A DNA stretch of 64,000 nucleotides. It comes from Weissella confusa. GTDB lineage: Bacteria; Bacillota; Bacilli; Lactobacillales; Lactobacillaceae. The DNA is taken from the NCBI GenBank assembly GCA_041871065.1, contig CP168942.1:2240893-2304892 (forward strand). Reading direction: 5' to 3'. Within the stretch, counting starts at the first letter, position 1; every line of letters starts with the position of its first letter. Below are positions 8,763 through 17,913 of the stretch, piece after piece. The position numbers and the translations under genes are program-made. The notes beneath the pieces are model-generated. The model was not told the DNA's origin. It saw only the letters and a list, made by a program, of their open reading frames with translations, and did no database searches.

Positions 8763-9842
8763 TTAGTTTTCAGGTGTGTCTGGAACCTTGATGTCGCCAG
8801 CAATAATCTTTGCCTTTGCATCTTCAACAGCCTTCTTCTCGTCTGCGTTCAAGTTGTTAGTTGTAACACCAACACCCTTTTCCTTCAAACCGTAGTAGAC
8901 CGTCTTACCACCAGGGAACTTGTCCTTTTGGGCAGCTTCAGTAACCAATTGCACACCACGACCGATTCCAGTCAATGATGATGTCAACGTCAAGTTATCA
9001 GCCTTGCCATCCTTTGTCTTGTAGGCACCCATGTCAGTTTGATCCATGTCGACACCGATAACCCATACCTTATCCTTAGAGTCGGCAGCCAACGTTGCGT
9101 CTTGATCCTTCGCAGCTTGGAAGACACCATTTCCAACACCACCAGCGGCTTGGAAGATGATGTGCTCACCTTGTGCAATCTTAGCCTTCGCAATCGTTTG
9201 TCCCTTGGCAGGGTCTGAGAACGTACCAGCATACGTTGCATCTACCTTGATATTAGGGTCAACTGACTTCACGCCGGCTTGGTAACCAGCCAAGAATGCT
9301 TCGATAACTGGATTCTTCATACCACCAACAAAGCCAACCGTGTCATCGCCCATCGTCTTAGCCTTCGTAGCTGCAGCCACACCAACCAAGTATGATGATT
9401 GCTCTGAACGGAACATTACTGACGCAACGTTCTTGTACTTTGATCCAGCAATTTCGTCAACCAACACAAACTTCGTGTCTGGGTACTTCTTTGAAACAGT
9501 TTGAACTGAGTCCTTAAACGTGTTTCCAATTGCTGCGACAACGTTGTACTTAGCCGTTGCGGCTTGCGTCAATTGCGTGTTGTAATCCGCAACTGTCTTA
9601 GGTTGGAAGTAGTTGTATCCGTTTTGGCCCTTTTCCAAGCCGTTTTCCTTACCCCACTTCTCCAAACCTTCCCAAGCGCTTTGGTTGAAGCCCTTGTCGT
9701 TAACACCGTTCGTGTCTGAAACAACCGCTGCAGTGAACTTATTGCTTGAACCACCGTTGCTTCCTGACGTTGCTGCGTATGCAATTCCTGCAACTGCGAC
9801 AAGTGCCACTCCACCAATAATTAAGTTACGACGTGAAACCAT
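8763..9842 (-). CDS. BMP-family nucleoside-binding protein (ABC transporter substrate-binding), without lipobox Cys
   Basis: 359 residues from the ATG at 9842, which follows GGAGGT. An open frame extends upstream to 9884 but has no ribosome site. The Bmp fold is recognisable: VSDTNGVNDKGFNQSAWEGL near the N-terminus, FVGGMKNPVIEAFLAGYQAG in the middle and VIGVDMDQTDMG. Family members bind purine or other nucleosides for import. BMP proteins normally carry a lipobox Cys; here the N-terminus is a plain hydrophobic segment ending YAATSGSNGG. It stands alone without permease or ATPase genes, divergent from guaA, fitting purine salvage. Confidence 0.88.
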   Translation of the reverse strand: MVSRRNLIIGGVALVAVAGIAYAATSGSNGGSSNKFTAAVVSDTNGVNDKGFNQSAWEGLEKWGKENGLEKGQNGYNYFQPKTVADYNTQLTQAATAKYNVVAAIGNTFKDSVQTVSKKYPDTKFVLVDEIAGSKYKNVASVMFRSEQSSYLVGVAAATKAKTMGDDTVGFVGGMKNPVIEAFLAGYQAGVKSVDPNIKVDATYAGTFSDPAKGQTIAKAKIAQGEHIIFQAAGGVGNGVFQAAKDQDATLAADSKDKVWVIGVDMDQTDMGAYKTKDGKADNLTLTSSLTGIGRGVQLVTEAAQKDKFPGGKTVYYGLKEKGVGVTTNNLNADEKKAVEDAKAKIIAGDIKVPDTPEN

Positions 9843-10119
9843 TTTCCTAATACCTCCAAGTATAAAATCCCTCGACCCGACCACTCGTTTTGCCGGCCAA
9901 AACTGGCCAACTCAGAGTCCATATAAAAATTTAATTTTTACCACTATAAAGGTGTATTTAAGATAATGCAAGGGCTAAGTCATTACAAAAATCATCGGTT
10001 TTGAATTATTAAAAACGATTAACCTGATTATCAACGTATGAACCCTTTAAAATAAGTATTTTTCGTCAATAACTTATTTTTAGTAACTATAATTATGAGA
10101 ACATTGTAATATGTGAACA

Positions 10120-10132
10120 AATTACGAACATT
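10120..10132 (+). promoter_or_regulatory. Putative PurBox (PurR site)
   Basis: AATTACGAACATT matches the lactococcal PurBox consensus AWWWCCGAACWWT at 12 of 13 positions. Two weaker copies (about 10/13) are centred on GAAC at 10099 and 10115. They lie upstream of the guaA promoter and between two purine-related genes. Confidence 0.45.
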
Positions 10133-10146
10133 CCAAAAAGTTATCA

Positions 10147-10174
10147 TTGATAAATATCGACAAGTACGTATAAT
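10147..10174 (+). promoter_or_regulatory. guaA promoter
   Basis: TTGATA, a 16-bp spacer and TATAAT; the predicted start of transcription is about 20 bases before the guaA ATG. Confidence 0.65.
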
Positions 10175-10202
10175 TAGAAACAACTTATTAATGGGGGACA
10201 TT

Positions 10203-11756
10203 ATGGGAAACACACAAGCACACGACAGTATTCTTGTTTTGGACTTTGGATCACAGTACAACCAGCTCATTTCACGACGTATTCGCGAATTGGGTGTGTA
10301 CTCAGAACTAAAGCCCCACACTTTGACGGCAGCCGAGATTAAGGAACTAAATCCTAAGGGACTTATTTTCTCTGGCGGACCAAACTCGGTTTACGAAGAC
10401 GGCGCCTTCACAATTGACCCAGAGGTGTTCAACTTGAACATTCCTATTTTGGGTGTCTGCTACGGTATGCAACTGATGGCGCACGTTTTGCCAGGGGGAA
10501 AAGTTGCACCGGCTAACGATTCAGCTGAATACGGCGAAACTGAAATGGATGTGACGGATGATAGCGCGCTATTGTTCGGCAACACCCCTGAGAAGCAAAC
10601 TGTTTTGATGTCACACGGAGACTATGTTGAACAAGTTCCCGACGGCTTCAAGGCGGTTGCAACGTCAGAAAGCACGCCAATCGCTGCAATGGAAGACACA
10701 TACCACAACTTCTACGGTGTGCAATTCCACGCTGAAGTGCAACACACTGAATACGGGATGCAAATCTTGGAAAACTTCGTCGACAAGGCTGTTCGCGCTG
10801 AGCGTAACTGGTCAATGGATGATTTCATCGACGAGCAAATCAAGCAAATCCGCGAAACGGTCGGCGACAAGAAGGTCTTGTTGGGACTTTCTGGTGGTGT
10901 TGATTCATCAGTCGTTGGTGTGTTGTTGCAACGCGCCATCGGTGACCAATTGACATCAATCTTCGTTGATCACGGTTTGCTGCGTAAGAATGAAGCTGAT
11001 GAAGTAATGGCATCACTTGGTGGTAAGTTCGGTTTGAACATCATCAAGGTCGACGCCCAAGAACGTTTCCTATCAAAGCTTGCCGGGGTTACTGACCCTG
11101 AGCAAAAGCGTAAGATTATCGGAAACGAATTCATCCGCGTATTTGACGAAGAAGCTGCAAAGCTTGATGGTATCGACTTCTTGGCCCAAGGAACGTTGTA
11201 CACGGACGTTATCGAGTCAGGTACTGATACTGCGCAAACAATTAAGTCACACCACAACGTTGGCGGACTGCCTGAAGACATGCAATTCCAATTGATTGAG
11301 CCTTTGAACACGCTCTTCAAGGATGAAGTACGTGCTTTGGGTGAAAAGTTGGGTATGCCACACGAACTTGTTTGGCGCCAACCATTCCCCGGCCCTGGTC
11401 TTGGAATCCGTATTTTGGGTGATGTCACTGAAGACAAGCTTGAAATTGTGCGCGAATCTGACGCTATTTTGCGTGAAGAAATCGCCAAGCACGGCCTAGA
11501 CGGTGAAGTTTGGCAATACTTCACGGTATTGACTGGCGTTCGTTCAGTCGGCGTCATGGGAGACGGTCGTACGTACGACTACACCATTGCCATCCGTGCC
11601 ATTACGTCAGTCGACGGTATGACGGCTGACTTCGCAAAGTTGCCATGGGACATCTTGGAAGAGATTTCTCGCCGCATCGTAAACGAAGTCGACCACATCA
11701 ACCGCGTCGTCTACGACATCACGGCTAAGCCACCGGCAACTGTTGAGTGGGAATAA
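10203..11756 (+). CDS. guaA: GMP synthase (glutamine-hydrolysing)
   Basis: 517 residues, usual family length, converting XMP, ATP and glutamine to GMP. The N-terminal class I amidotransferase has the nucleophile in GVCYGMQ (Cys86) and the [11 protein letters not shown]is/Glu pair. Next come the ATP-pyrophosphatase loop [11 protein letters not shown] (about 230) and the C-terminal dimerisation domain ending [10 protein letters not shown]. The ATG at 10203 follows GGGGGAC; the longer open frame from 10113 overlaps the promoter and is rejected. It is monocistronic and probably under PurR control. Confidence 0.97.
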   Translation: MGNTQAHDSILVLDFGSQYNQLISRRIRELGVYSELKPHTLTAAEIKELNPKGLIFSGGPNSVYEDGAFTIDPEVFNLNIPILGVCYGMQLMAHVLPGGKVAPANDSAEYGETEMDVTDDSALLFGNTPEKQTVLMSHGDYVEQVPDGFKAVATSESTPIAAMEDTYHNFYGVQFHAEVQHTEYGMQILENFVDKAVRAERNWSMDDFIDEQIKQIRETVGDKKVLLGLSGGVDSSVVGVLLQRAIGDQLTSIFVDHGLLRKNEADEVMASLGGKFGLNIIKVDAQERFLSKLAGVTDPEQKRKIIGNEFIRVFDEEAAKLDGIDFLAQGTLYTDVIESGTDTAQTIKSHHNVGGLPEDMQFQLIEPLNTLFKDEVRALGEKLGMPHELVWRQPFPGPGLGIRILGDVTEDKLEIVRESDAILREEIAKHGLDGEVWQYFTVLTGVRSVGVMGDGRTYDYTIAIRAITSVDGMTADFAKLPWDILEEISRRIVNEVDHINRVVYDITAKPPATVEWE

Positions 11757-11885
11757 TTTCAAATCAAAAGATAAATCGAGACTACCGATATATCAATGAT
11801 TTTCAACCACACAAACGAATTTAAAACCACTTTATAGAAGTTGGTTCCCTGCTAAATCCCCTACTATTTTATGTGGGGCGAATAT

Positions 11886-11926
11886 ACAGAAAAACGCTTG
11901 GAAATTGCATCCAAGCGTTTTTCTTT
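11886..11926 (+). terminator. Terminator downstream of guaA
   Basis: Stem AAAAACGCTTGGA / TCCAAGCGTTTTT with a T-rich tail, about 130 bases after the stop. Confidence 0.8.
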
Positions 11927-12030
11927 TTACTATTTTCTACTTGTCTGCTCTGTTCCTATGCTGCCAATAATTAATTCAAAAAGAACTTGTATATTAATGA
12001 TTAACACAAGACTAAATTGGAGAAATCTGC

Positions 12031-12504
12031 ATGAAAAAGAAGACAAAAGCAATCATCATATTGGCTATTGCAGCAATGGTCTTAGCGCTGATATTTACTG
12101 TGTTCATACTAATTAAGAATACTAATGACAAGTCACCAGGTTTGAAGTTACAAACTGACTTTGGTCATACGCAGCAAAAAAAGACAAAAGCACCGGCTAT
12201 CAAAATTACAGGTGTTACATCAATTTCTTTTGATGAAACTACAAAAACGAGTTATACGAAGTTGACGAATCCAAAAGGAAATCCGTGCTACTTCAAGTTT
12301 GTGATGAAGATTAAGGAAACCGGGCAGGTTGTTTACGAATCCGATTACGTGAAGCCAGGGAAGACGATTCAAAGTGAAGTTATGACAGCCGACTTGAAAA
12401 AAGGAATCTACGAAGGGGTTTTGGAGATTCAAACACGAGAGTTAGAGAAACCTCATGAATCAATGAATGGTTTAAATACTAACCTTTCGATAATAGTGAA
12501 CTAA
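12031..12504 (+). CDS. Small secreted/membrane-anchored protein of a surface-protein pair
   Basis: 157 residues: a basic start and one membrane segment (about 7-29), then a beta-rich extracytoplasmic domain with NPKGNPCYFKFVMKIKETGQ, a PGKTI turn, KKGIYEG, and an ending MNGLNTNLSIIV. This pattern is common in small lactic acid bacterial surface proteins encoded beside adhesin-like secreted proteins. GGAG precedes the ATG. The next gene starts about 100 bases downstream and encodes such a partner. Function is not established. Confidence 0.75.
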   Translation: MKKKTKAIIILAIAAMVLALIFTVFILIKNTNDKSPGLKLQTDFGHTQQKKTKAPAIKITGVTSISFDETTKTSYTKLTNPKGNPCYFKFVMKIKETGQVVYESDYVKPGKTIQSEVMTADLKKGIYEGVLEIQTRELEKPHESMNGLNTNLSIIVN

Positions 12505-12600
12505 CAAAAGTCCAAATGAATTTTGTTCATAATTGAATGGTAGTCTGAGCTTGAGTTAAAAAGAAATGTACATTAAAGCAGATAAAGATGGAGGGTCACA

Positions 12601-13125
12601 ATGAAAAAAAGAAAAATTTTTACGATGCTTGCCACCACGCTTCTTTCGAGCTCCTTTATGAGTGGTGTGATCTTTGCAACTGACATCAATAGCGCCGGTA
12701 GTTACGAAACAACAGTCATAGATAATAATTCTGACACAGGCGAGTTCTCGCTGACTATTCCATCAGAAGTACAGATGAATGAGCATTTCAGCGTATCGCT
12801 TACAAAAGCAATTTTACCCGACAATAAGACGTTATCAATGCGCGTTAATGACGGTTCAGATTCTGGCGCATTTGATAGTGCCGTATTTCCACTTTATGCT
12901 GCAGATGGTTCACAAGATGGTCAATTCAATGTATTCAAAGGAACTGCGACATTGACCAACCGTGATAATATCTTCACTTACTACTCTGATAATCCTCAAC
13001 CAACAGCTAGTTCTCCAATTACAGTTGATTTGCAACCCAAGCGCGATACAAGTGTTGCTTATACTAAAGATGGTCAACACTCTGGACCAATAACCTTTGT
13101 TGTAAGCTTCGGTACATGGTACTAA
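12601..13125 (+). CDS. Secreted beta-rich adhesin-like protein
   Basis: 174 residues with a clear signal peptide (basic KKRK start, hydrophobic core, cleavage near IFATD). The mature part is rich in Thr, Ser, Asp and Phe, with GEFSLTIPSEVQMNEHF and the ending SGPITFVVSFGTWY. Such pairs of beta-strand patterns are seen in small fimbrial or matrix-like surface proteins of Firmicutes. No sortase motif or membrane anchor follows, so it may assemble or stay non-covalently attached. A strong GGAGGG site lies 5 bases before the ATG. It probably works with the preceding small membrane protein. Confidence 0.75.
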   Translation: MKKRKIFTMLATTLLSSSFMSGVIFATDINSAGSYETTVIDNNSDTGEFSLTIPSEVQMNEHFSVSLTKAILPDNKTLSMRVNDGSDSGAFDSAVFPLYAADGSQDGQFNVFKGTATLTNRDNIFTYYSDNPQPTASSPITVDLQPKRDTSVAYTKDGQHSGPITFVVSFGTWY

Positions 13126-13192
13126 GTCAAGTTGATCTCACTCTCTGAATTTGCGCTCAGAGCGAGTTTATCAATTACTACTAAATCACACA

Positions 13193-13237
13193 AAACCCTG
13201 CATCAAAGTTCGAAAACAACCTTGATGCAGGGCTTTT
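13193..13237. terminator. Bidirectional terminator
   Basis: Stem CCCTGCATCAAG / CTTGATGCAGGG with A- and T-runs on the two flanks, between convergent genes. A weaker hairpin (CTCTCTGA/TCAGAG) lies at about 13137-13169. Confidence 0.8.
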
Positions 13238-13242
13238 AATTA

Positions 13243-14022
13243 TTAATTCTTACGGTTATAAACCAACACAGTTAGCGGTGCAAAGATTGCAACTACCAAT
13301 ACACCAGCGCCTAGTACAATCCAGGCTTGGTTCGACCAAACGCCTTGGTTTAGCATGACACGTGATGCCTTAATGACATATGTTACTGGGTTTAGGTTTA
13401 CCAAAATTTGCATGACATGTGGCAACGTCCTAACTGGTACGAATGCGCTTGATAGGAACGTTAGCAAAAGCATCGTGATTAATGAGACACTTTCGACCAT
13501 CGTTGAACTCTTGGCAACCATACCGTACAAAGCAAATCCCCAGCTCAATGCCCATCCCAAGAACACATCTAGCAACACAACGACAACTACCCAACCAAAT
13601 CCAGCAGTTGGACGCCATCCCATTAGGAAGCCAGTCGTCAATGACGCGATTGCAGCGATAAACAAACGCAAAATATCTGCGAATAGTTGTCCGGCCAATG
13701 GTGCGATGTGGGCGATTGGCAATGACTTCAAACGATCATAAATACCCGAATTCATGTCGTCGCTAATTTGGGTACCAGAACCTGATGCAGCTGAAATCAA
13801 CGCTTGCATGAGAATTCCCGGCACAATCGTTGGCAAATAAGCGTGTACGTTGCCGGCAATCGCCCCACCAAATAGGTAACCAAACATCAACATGAACATC
13901 ACGGGTTGCACAATCACATCCAAAAACTTGTCTGGGTTGTGTAACGTCTTTAGCAAATTACGGTATGCCATCGTGGCCGTGTTTGCAATAATATTTGTCT
14001 TGTGTGCTTGTACATCCATCAT
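13243..14022 (-). CDS. ABC-2 type exporter permease
   Basis: 259 residues with six membrane helices, typical of DrrB/YhhJ-type ABC-2 permeases. It has the cytoplasmic motif SGSGTQISDDMNSGIYDRLK before helix 3 and the ALSWGFALYGMVAKS segment. Encoded directly after its ATPase (23-bp gap) on one transcript. Family partners export drugs, lipids or peptides; the substrate is unknown. Control by the divergent MarR repressor suggests an inducible efflux role. Confidence 0.88.
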   Translation of the reverse strand: MMDVQAHKTNIIANTATMAYRNLLKTLHNPDKFLDVIVQPVMFMLMFGYLFGGAIAGNVHAYLPTIVPGILMQALISAASGSGTQISDDMNSGIYDRLKSLPIAHIAPLAGQLFADILRLFIAAIASLTTGFLMGWRPTAGFGWVVVVVLLDVFLGWALSWGFALYGMVAKSSTMVESVSLITMLLLTFLSSAFVPVRTLPHVMQILVNLNPVTYVIKASRVMLNQGVWSNQAWIVLGAGVLVVAIFAPLTVLVYNRKN

Positions 14023-14045
14023 GATTCTAACCTTCTTAATTTCCC

Positions 14046-14981
14046 TTAATTCTTTCCAACCGTCAAAGCAAAGAACACATCATCCATAGATGGTTGTTCA
14101 ACGGCCATATTCGTCATTGTGAGCCCCGCTGCCGTTAGTTGGCTCAAGATACCTGCAACCTGATTTGTATCGCGTAGTGGCGCTGTGACAGTGTTATTGG
14201 CCACCTTTACTTCTTCGTGCAACGCATCAGTTACGATTTGCTTTGCCCGGTCGGCTTGTTGTGCATCTGTCATTTCCAAACGCAGCTTTGCGCCCCCAAC
14301 TTGGGCCTTTAACTCGGCTGGCGTGCCGAGACTGACCAACTTTCCGTGGTCAATCAACGCGATGCGATCAGCTAATTCATCAGCCTCTTCCAAGTACTGA
14401 GTCGTTAGGACGATTGTTGAGCCTTCTGCGACCAACTCGCGAATGGTATCCCACATTTGCGTACGAGTTCGTGGATCAAGACCCGTTGTCGGTTCGTCCA
14501 AGAAAATGAGCGCTGGCCGTGAAATCAAGCTAACTGCCAAATCCAAACGGCGACGCATACCACCTGAGAAATTCGAAATCGCCTTATCAGCCGATGCAAC
14601 CAATGAAAACTTGTTCAATAATTCTTCCGTACGTTCCTTGGCTTCGCGTCGTGACAAGCCATTCAAGCGTGAGAAAATCATCAAGTTTTCGCGAGCAGAA
14701 ATATCCTCATCAACCGATGCGTATTGACCAGTCAATCCAAACAATGAACGAACGACCTTAGGTTCCTTCTTAACGTCGTGTCCGAAAATTTGAATCGTTC
14801 CTGACGTTGGCTTTAGCAACGTCGTCATCATGCGCAGCGTGGTCGTCTTACCCGCTCCGTTTGGTCCAAGCAAACCGAACACCTCACCACGCTTGATATT
14901 AAATGACACGTTATCAACCGCCGTTTGCGTGCCAAACATCTTAGTCAATCCTTCAATTTCAACTGCATACTCTTCACTCAT
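14046..14981 (-). CDS. ABC-2 exporter ATP-binding protein (DrrA-like)
   Basis: 311 residues. Walker A GPNGAGKTT (about 39-47), Q-loop in LFGLTGQYASVDEDI, signature NFSGGMRRRLD, Walker B LIFLDEPTTGLD, and a DrrA-type C-terminal extension (about 220-311). GLTGQYASVDE is characteristic of the daunorubicin-resistance ATPase family. First gene of a two-gene operon; its promoter is overlapped by three MarR-type operators. Confidence 0.92.
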   Translation of the reverse strand: MSEEYAVEIEGLTKMFGTQTAVDNVSFNIKRGEVFGLLGPNGAGKTTTLRMMTTLLKPTSGTIQIFGHDVKKEPKVVRSLFGLTGQYASVDEDISARENLMIFSRLNGLSRREAKERTEELLNKFSLVASADKAISNFSGGMRRRLDLAVSLISRPALIFLDEPTTGLDPRTRTQMWDTIRELVAEGSTIVLTTQYLEEADELADRIALIDHGKLVSLGTPAELKAQVGGAKLRLEMTDAQQADRAKQIVTDALHEEVKVANNTVTAPLRDTNQVAGILSQLTAAGLTMTNMAVEQPSMDDVFFALTVGKN

Positions 14982-15010
14982 GATATTGCCTTCTTGTTTC
15001 CAAAATTAAT

Positions 15011-15085
15011 TATCAGGGTACCTGACGAAAATAATAATAAGGTACCCTGATTAATATGTCAACAATTTTGTTCAGGTACCCTGTG
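15011..15085. promoter_or_regulatory. Three MarR operators over the divergent ABC/marR promoters
   Basis: Three copies of an 11-bp palindromic core: CAGGGTACCTG (15014-15024), the region GGTACCCTGA (15041-15050) and CAGGTACCCTG (15073-15083). The exporter promoter is TTGACA (15057-15062), a 17-bp spacer and TATTAT (15034-15039), minus strand. The middle operator lies in its spacer, the first just past its start and the third just upstream. The marR promoter, TTCATA-17-TATACT (15094-15122), begins 9 bp after the third. Confidence 0.85.
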
Positions 15086-15157
15086 TATTTTAGTTCATAT
15101 TCGTCACGAACCCTGTTATACTGGCATTAGTAGAAAAATTTAAGGACGGCAAGATAC

Positions 15158-15667
15158 ATGGCTGATTTGATCGAAAAACACCAATTAGCAGCAAAACTAT
15201 TTGAATTTACATCACTTCAGCACTTGGCTGATGAACAAGTTGAACGTCACTCACCCGTTTTCCGTGGGCAAAATAAAGTACTGGTTGCATTAAGTGAAGG
15301 CGATAATATTTCTCAAAAGGACCTCGCTGAGCGCTTGGACATGAGTGTGCAATCAACAGCTGAATTCGTCGCTAAGCTAGTTAAAAAGGACTTTGTCACT
15401 AAGACAAAGTCCCCAACTGATGGTCGTATTCAATTAATTCAGCTCACTGATAAAGGTCGCCATGAAGCCGAAAAGAGCTTATTTTACATCCCTGAGTATC
15501 TCGACTATCTAAGCCCTGAAGAATGGACGCAACTCGCAGCGATGCTAGACAAGATGAACGATGGTATCCGTGATAACTTGAAGCTTGATGGTATTCAAAA
15601 CCTCGGTACCCGAATCATGCTGAGCCAGTTGGATCGCAAGACTGAAATCGACAAGAATGATAAGTAA
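15158..15667 (+). CDS. MarR-family transcriptional regulator
   Basis: 169 residues. The winged-helix core is visible as ISQKDLAERLDMSVQSTAEFVAKLVKKDFVTKTKSPTDGRIQLIQLTDKGR, which contains the recognition helix and the wing Asp-Gly-Arg. Divergently transcribed from the ABC exporter and almost surely its repressor, since three matching palindromes cover the shared promoter region. AAGGA precedes the ATG. Confidence 0.92.
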   Translation: MADLIEKHQLAAKLFEFTSLQHLADEQVERHSPVFRGQNKVLVALSEGDNISQKDLAERLDMSVQSTAEFVAKLVKKDFVTKTKSPTDGRIQLIQLTDKGRHEAEKSLFYIPEYLDYLSPEEWTQLAAMLDKMNDGIRDNLKLDGIQNLGTRIMLSQLDRKTEIDKNDK

Positions 15668-15669
15668 TG

Positions 15670-15700
15670 AAAACCACGTTGGAAAATCCAACGTGGTTTT
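15670..15700 (+). terminator. Terminator of marR
   Basis: Stem AAAACCACGTTGGA / TCCAACGTGGTTTT at the stop codon, immediately followed by a parS-like site. Confidence 0.85.
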
Positions 15701-15702
15701 GT

Positions 15703-15718
15703 TGTTTCACATGGAACA
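15703..15718. other. Degenerate parS-like site
   Basis: TGTTTCACATGGAACA differs from the parS pattern only at the centre (CACATG for CACGTG). Intergenic. Confidence 0.4.
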
Positions 15719-15786
15719 TGTCAAACGATATCCGCCTTCATCAGTTATCGTTTAATAAATCACTACACCATCTCGTTATACAACAA

Positions 15787-17913
15787 CTAAGCTACGCCAA
15801 ATTCATTTTCTGCCATTTCATAGGCGTCTATAATTTCTGATTCTGATATAGATTCTCGTTGCCGTAAAACAGATATTACTGCTTCAGAAATCAATTCCTC
15901 GCGAGCATAAAGTCGCGCATCCCCAGATGCAAACATATCTTTCAACCAACTGCTCATCTTTTTATTTTGGAAGGTCATTTCAATCACCTGACTAAACTCC
16001 TCTTGCGAAAATCCAGTAGGCATAACAACATCAATGAATTCTTCCTTAAAAATTTCGAACATTTCTTTTGCATCATCTTCGATAAAATTATCCATCACTT
16101 TTTTCGCTACGGTGCTAGCCGCCAGACCACCAGCTGCAGCTCCAATAAACGTCCCAACAACAGGTATGACACTTCCGACCGCAGCACCCGCTGCAACACC
16201 TCCGGCAATTGAGGCAGCTCCAACTACTGAATTTTTAACAAGCTGTCCTACCGAAATTCGACCACGGAGAGAATCAACGATTGATGGACCAAATGTAATT
16301 GCAACCACTGCAACACCACCGGCATATTTTCCAACCGCTTCTGGATTAAATCCAACCTGTCTCCCCAGAGTAGTCATAGCTAATTTTGAAGCGTACCTAT
16401 TTACAACCTCACTCTTGGCTGTCTGAGAAGCAAACACAATAATTCCCGTTGATATTGCCCCGGTTCTAAGGGCCGCATACCCAGCTTGCTTAACGGCTAC
16501 ATTTTGTTCTTGACCGTTCCATCTTGCAACTGCATACTGCATAACAAACGAAATTCCCGCTGCTGGTAACGAAAGTTGTACCGCATTCATTGTATCTACA
16601 TACAATGATTCAATCGTTCCCGCCTTAACAACGTTCGCATAAAAATTAGTGCTATATGGCCCCTTTTTCACCAACATTTTTGCATCTGCAGGATTGGTAT
16701 GCCCTGGTACTTTACCATTTTCGATTTTATTACGCATATATTCCAAGGACTTTGCATATTGATCTTTAGGTACTTCAGTAGGCATATCTCCATAACTATA
16801 TTCGCCATGGTCGAATGCAAGTTTTATGCTATTCGTTCCACCTTTAATTGACGTTTTTACCTGAACTTGATTACCAAAGCTCAATCTATCTACACCGTGT
16901 TTGGCATTATCTTGTCCTTTCAAAACTGAATCTGTTAAGTAGCCTCCATCGTGGACACTATTAGCATACTCCGCACCAACACCATACCCACGAGGCCCAT
17001 TCACCATTTGGTTTGTTTGAATATTATGCAGGTTATAATTTGATACCGTACCAGAAAGAGTGTTTAGCCCACTTGAAATCCGCTTTCCTTCTTCATCGAT
17101 TTGAATATTTAAATCTGCTTTTCGAGCTTCATTATTTACAAAATCCAACTTAGCTTCCTGACTGATTAAATCATTAGACGATTCTTCAATCTCTGTATTC
17201 TCAGCAATCTTATCAAATAACCCTGTATACAAATCACGAGTAAATCCAGATTCAATCAAGTCGTTTAAATTAATCACTAATGATTCAAAATCAACATTTA
17301 CAAAATAACCAATAGGCGTAGTGAAAATCTTACTTCCGTAGTTAACAGAAAATGTCTCATCATTTTCAATTTCTACATTCCACATACCAGAATATGGAAT
17401 CCATACTGATTCTACAGTGTCTTGACCAGTTTTTTCATTTATTCCAGTCTGTTGAGAAAACCCCATTCCTCGAGACGTCACTACTGCACCAAACTCTCGT
17501 AGTTGCGACTCAATCAAGCTCATAATTGGACTATAAGCTAGAACTTCGCCACCCTGATCATCAAATGAACTCAAAAAATATTCCGCCCGTCCATACGGAA
17601 TATCATCTCCTTGACATTGGAAGCTATCAGCAATTTTCTCAAAAGAATCATCCAAAGAGTCTAATGTATATGTTGACTGAGCATCACGTGCCAACCACTT
17701 TTTGAATTGCCGCTTCCGTTTAGATTCGCCATCATTCATCCCAATAATTGCAAGTATAATGAACACAGTCGTAGCAATCGCAAATAACTTTGGATAAACA
17801 ATGAAACCCCGAATATAAATCACAATATCTATTAATACCAAAACACCTGCCATCTTGTCGCTAACTTTGTTTGCTATATATAAAATCAAAATGACAAAAA
17901 ATAAATACCCCAT
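15787..17913 (-). CDS. Large membrane protein of unknown function with glycine-zipper segment
   Basis: 708 residues. Two or three membrane helices lie at the N-terminus (about 2-62), followed by a soluble region (about 65-290) containing YSPIMSLIESQLREFGA. A conserved-looking block (about 296-420) has NQMVNGPRGYGVGAEYAN, GADRL-like HGVDRLSFGNQVQVKT, VPKDQYAKSLEYMRNKIENG and a GTIESL motif. Then come hydrophobic segments and a Gly/Ala/Val zipper (about 560-605) ending KKVMDNFIEDDAKEMFEIF. I recall similar blocks in scattered uncharacterised bacterial proteins but no known function. Base composition looks more AT-rich than its neighbours, suggesting transfer. GGAG precedes the ATG. Confidence 0.8.
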   Translation of the reverse strand: MGYLFFVILILYIANKVSDKMAGVLVLIDIVIYIRGFIVYPKLFAIATTVFIILAIIGMNDGESKRKRQFKKWLARDAQSTYTLDSLDDSFEKIADSFQCQGDDIPYGRAEYFLSSFDDQGGEVLAYSPIMSLIESQLREFGAVVTSRGMGFSQQTGINEKTGQDTVESVWIPYSGMWNVEIENDETFSVNYGSKIFTTPIGYFVNVDFESLVINLNDLIESGFTRDLYTGLFDKIAENTEIEESSNDLISQEAKLDFVNNEARKADLNIQIDEEGKRISSGLNTLSGTVSNYNLHNIQTNQMVNGPRGYGVGAEYANSVHDGGYLTDSVLKGQDNAKHGVDRLSFGNQVQVKTSIKGGTNSIKLAFDHGEYSYGDMPTEVPKDQYAKSLEYMRNKIENGKVPGHTNPADAKMLVKKGPYSTNFYANVVKAGTIESLYVDTMNAVQLSLPAAGISFVMQYAVARWNGQEQNVAVKQAGYAALRTGAISTGIIVFASQTAKSEVVNRYASKLAMTTLGRQVGFNPEAVGKYAGGVAVVAITFGPSIVDSLRGRISVGQLVKNSVVGAASIAGGVAAGAAVGSVIPVVGTFIGAAAGGLAASTVAKKVMDNFIEDDAKEMFEIFKEEFIDVVMPTGFSQEEFSQVIEMTFQNKKMSSWLKDMFASGDARLYAREELISEAVISVLRQRESISESEIIDAYEMAENEFGVA

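Larger units (their letters stand above)
9843..10202. promoter_or_regulatory. Divergent intergenic region bmp-guaA
   Basis: AT-rich 360 bp without a gene. It holds an inverted repeat AAATAAGT / ACTTATTT near 10050-10080, GAAC motifs at 10099, 10115 and 10126, and a guaA promoter. I looked for a purine riboswitch core and did not find one. Confidence 0.6.

Noticed and set aside
9843..10202. Purine riboswitch upstream of guaA
   Set aside because: The conserved aptamer core was not found and the leader after the predicted promoter is only about 20 bases.
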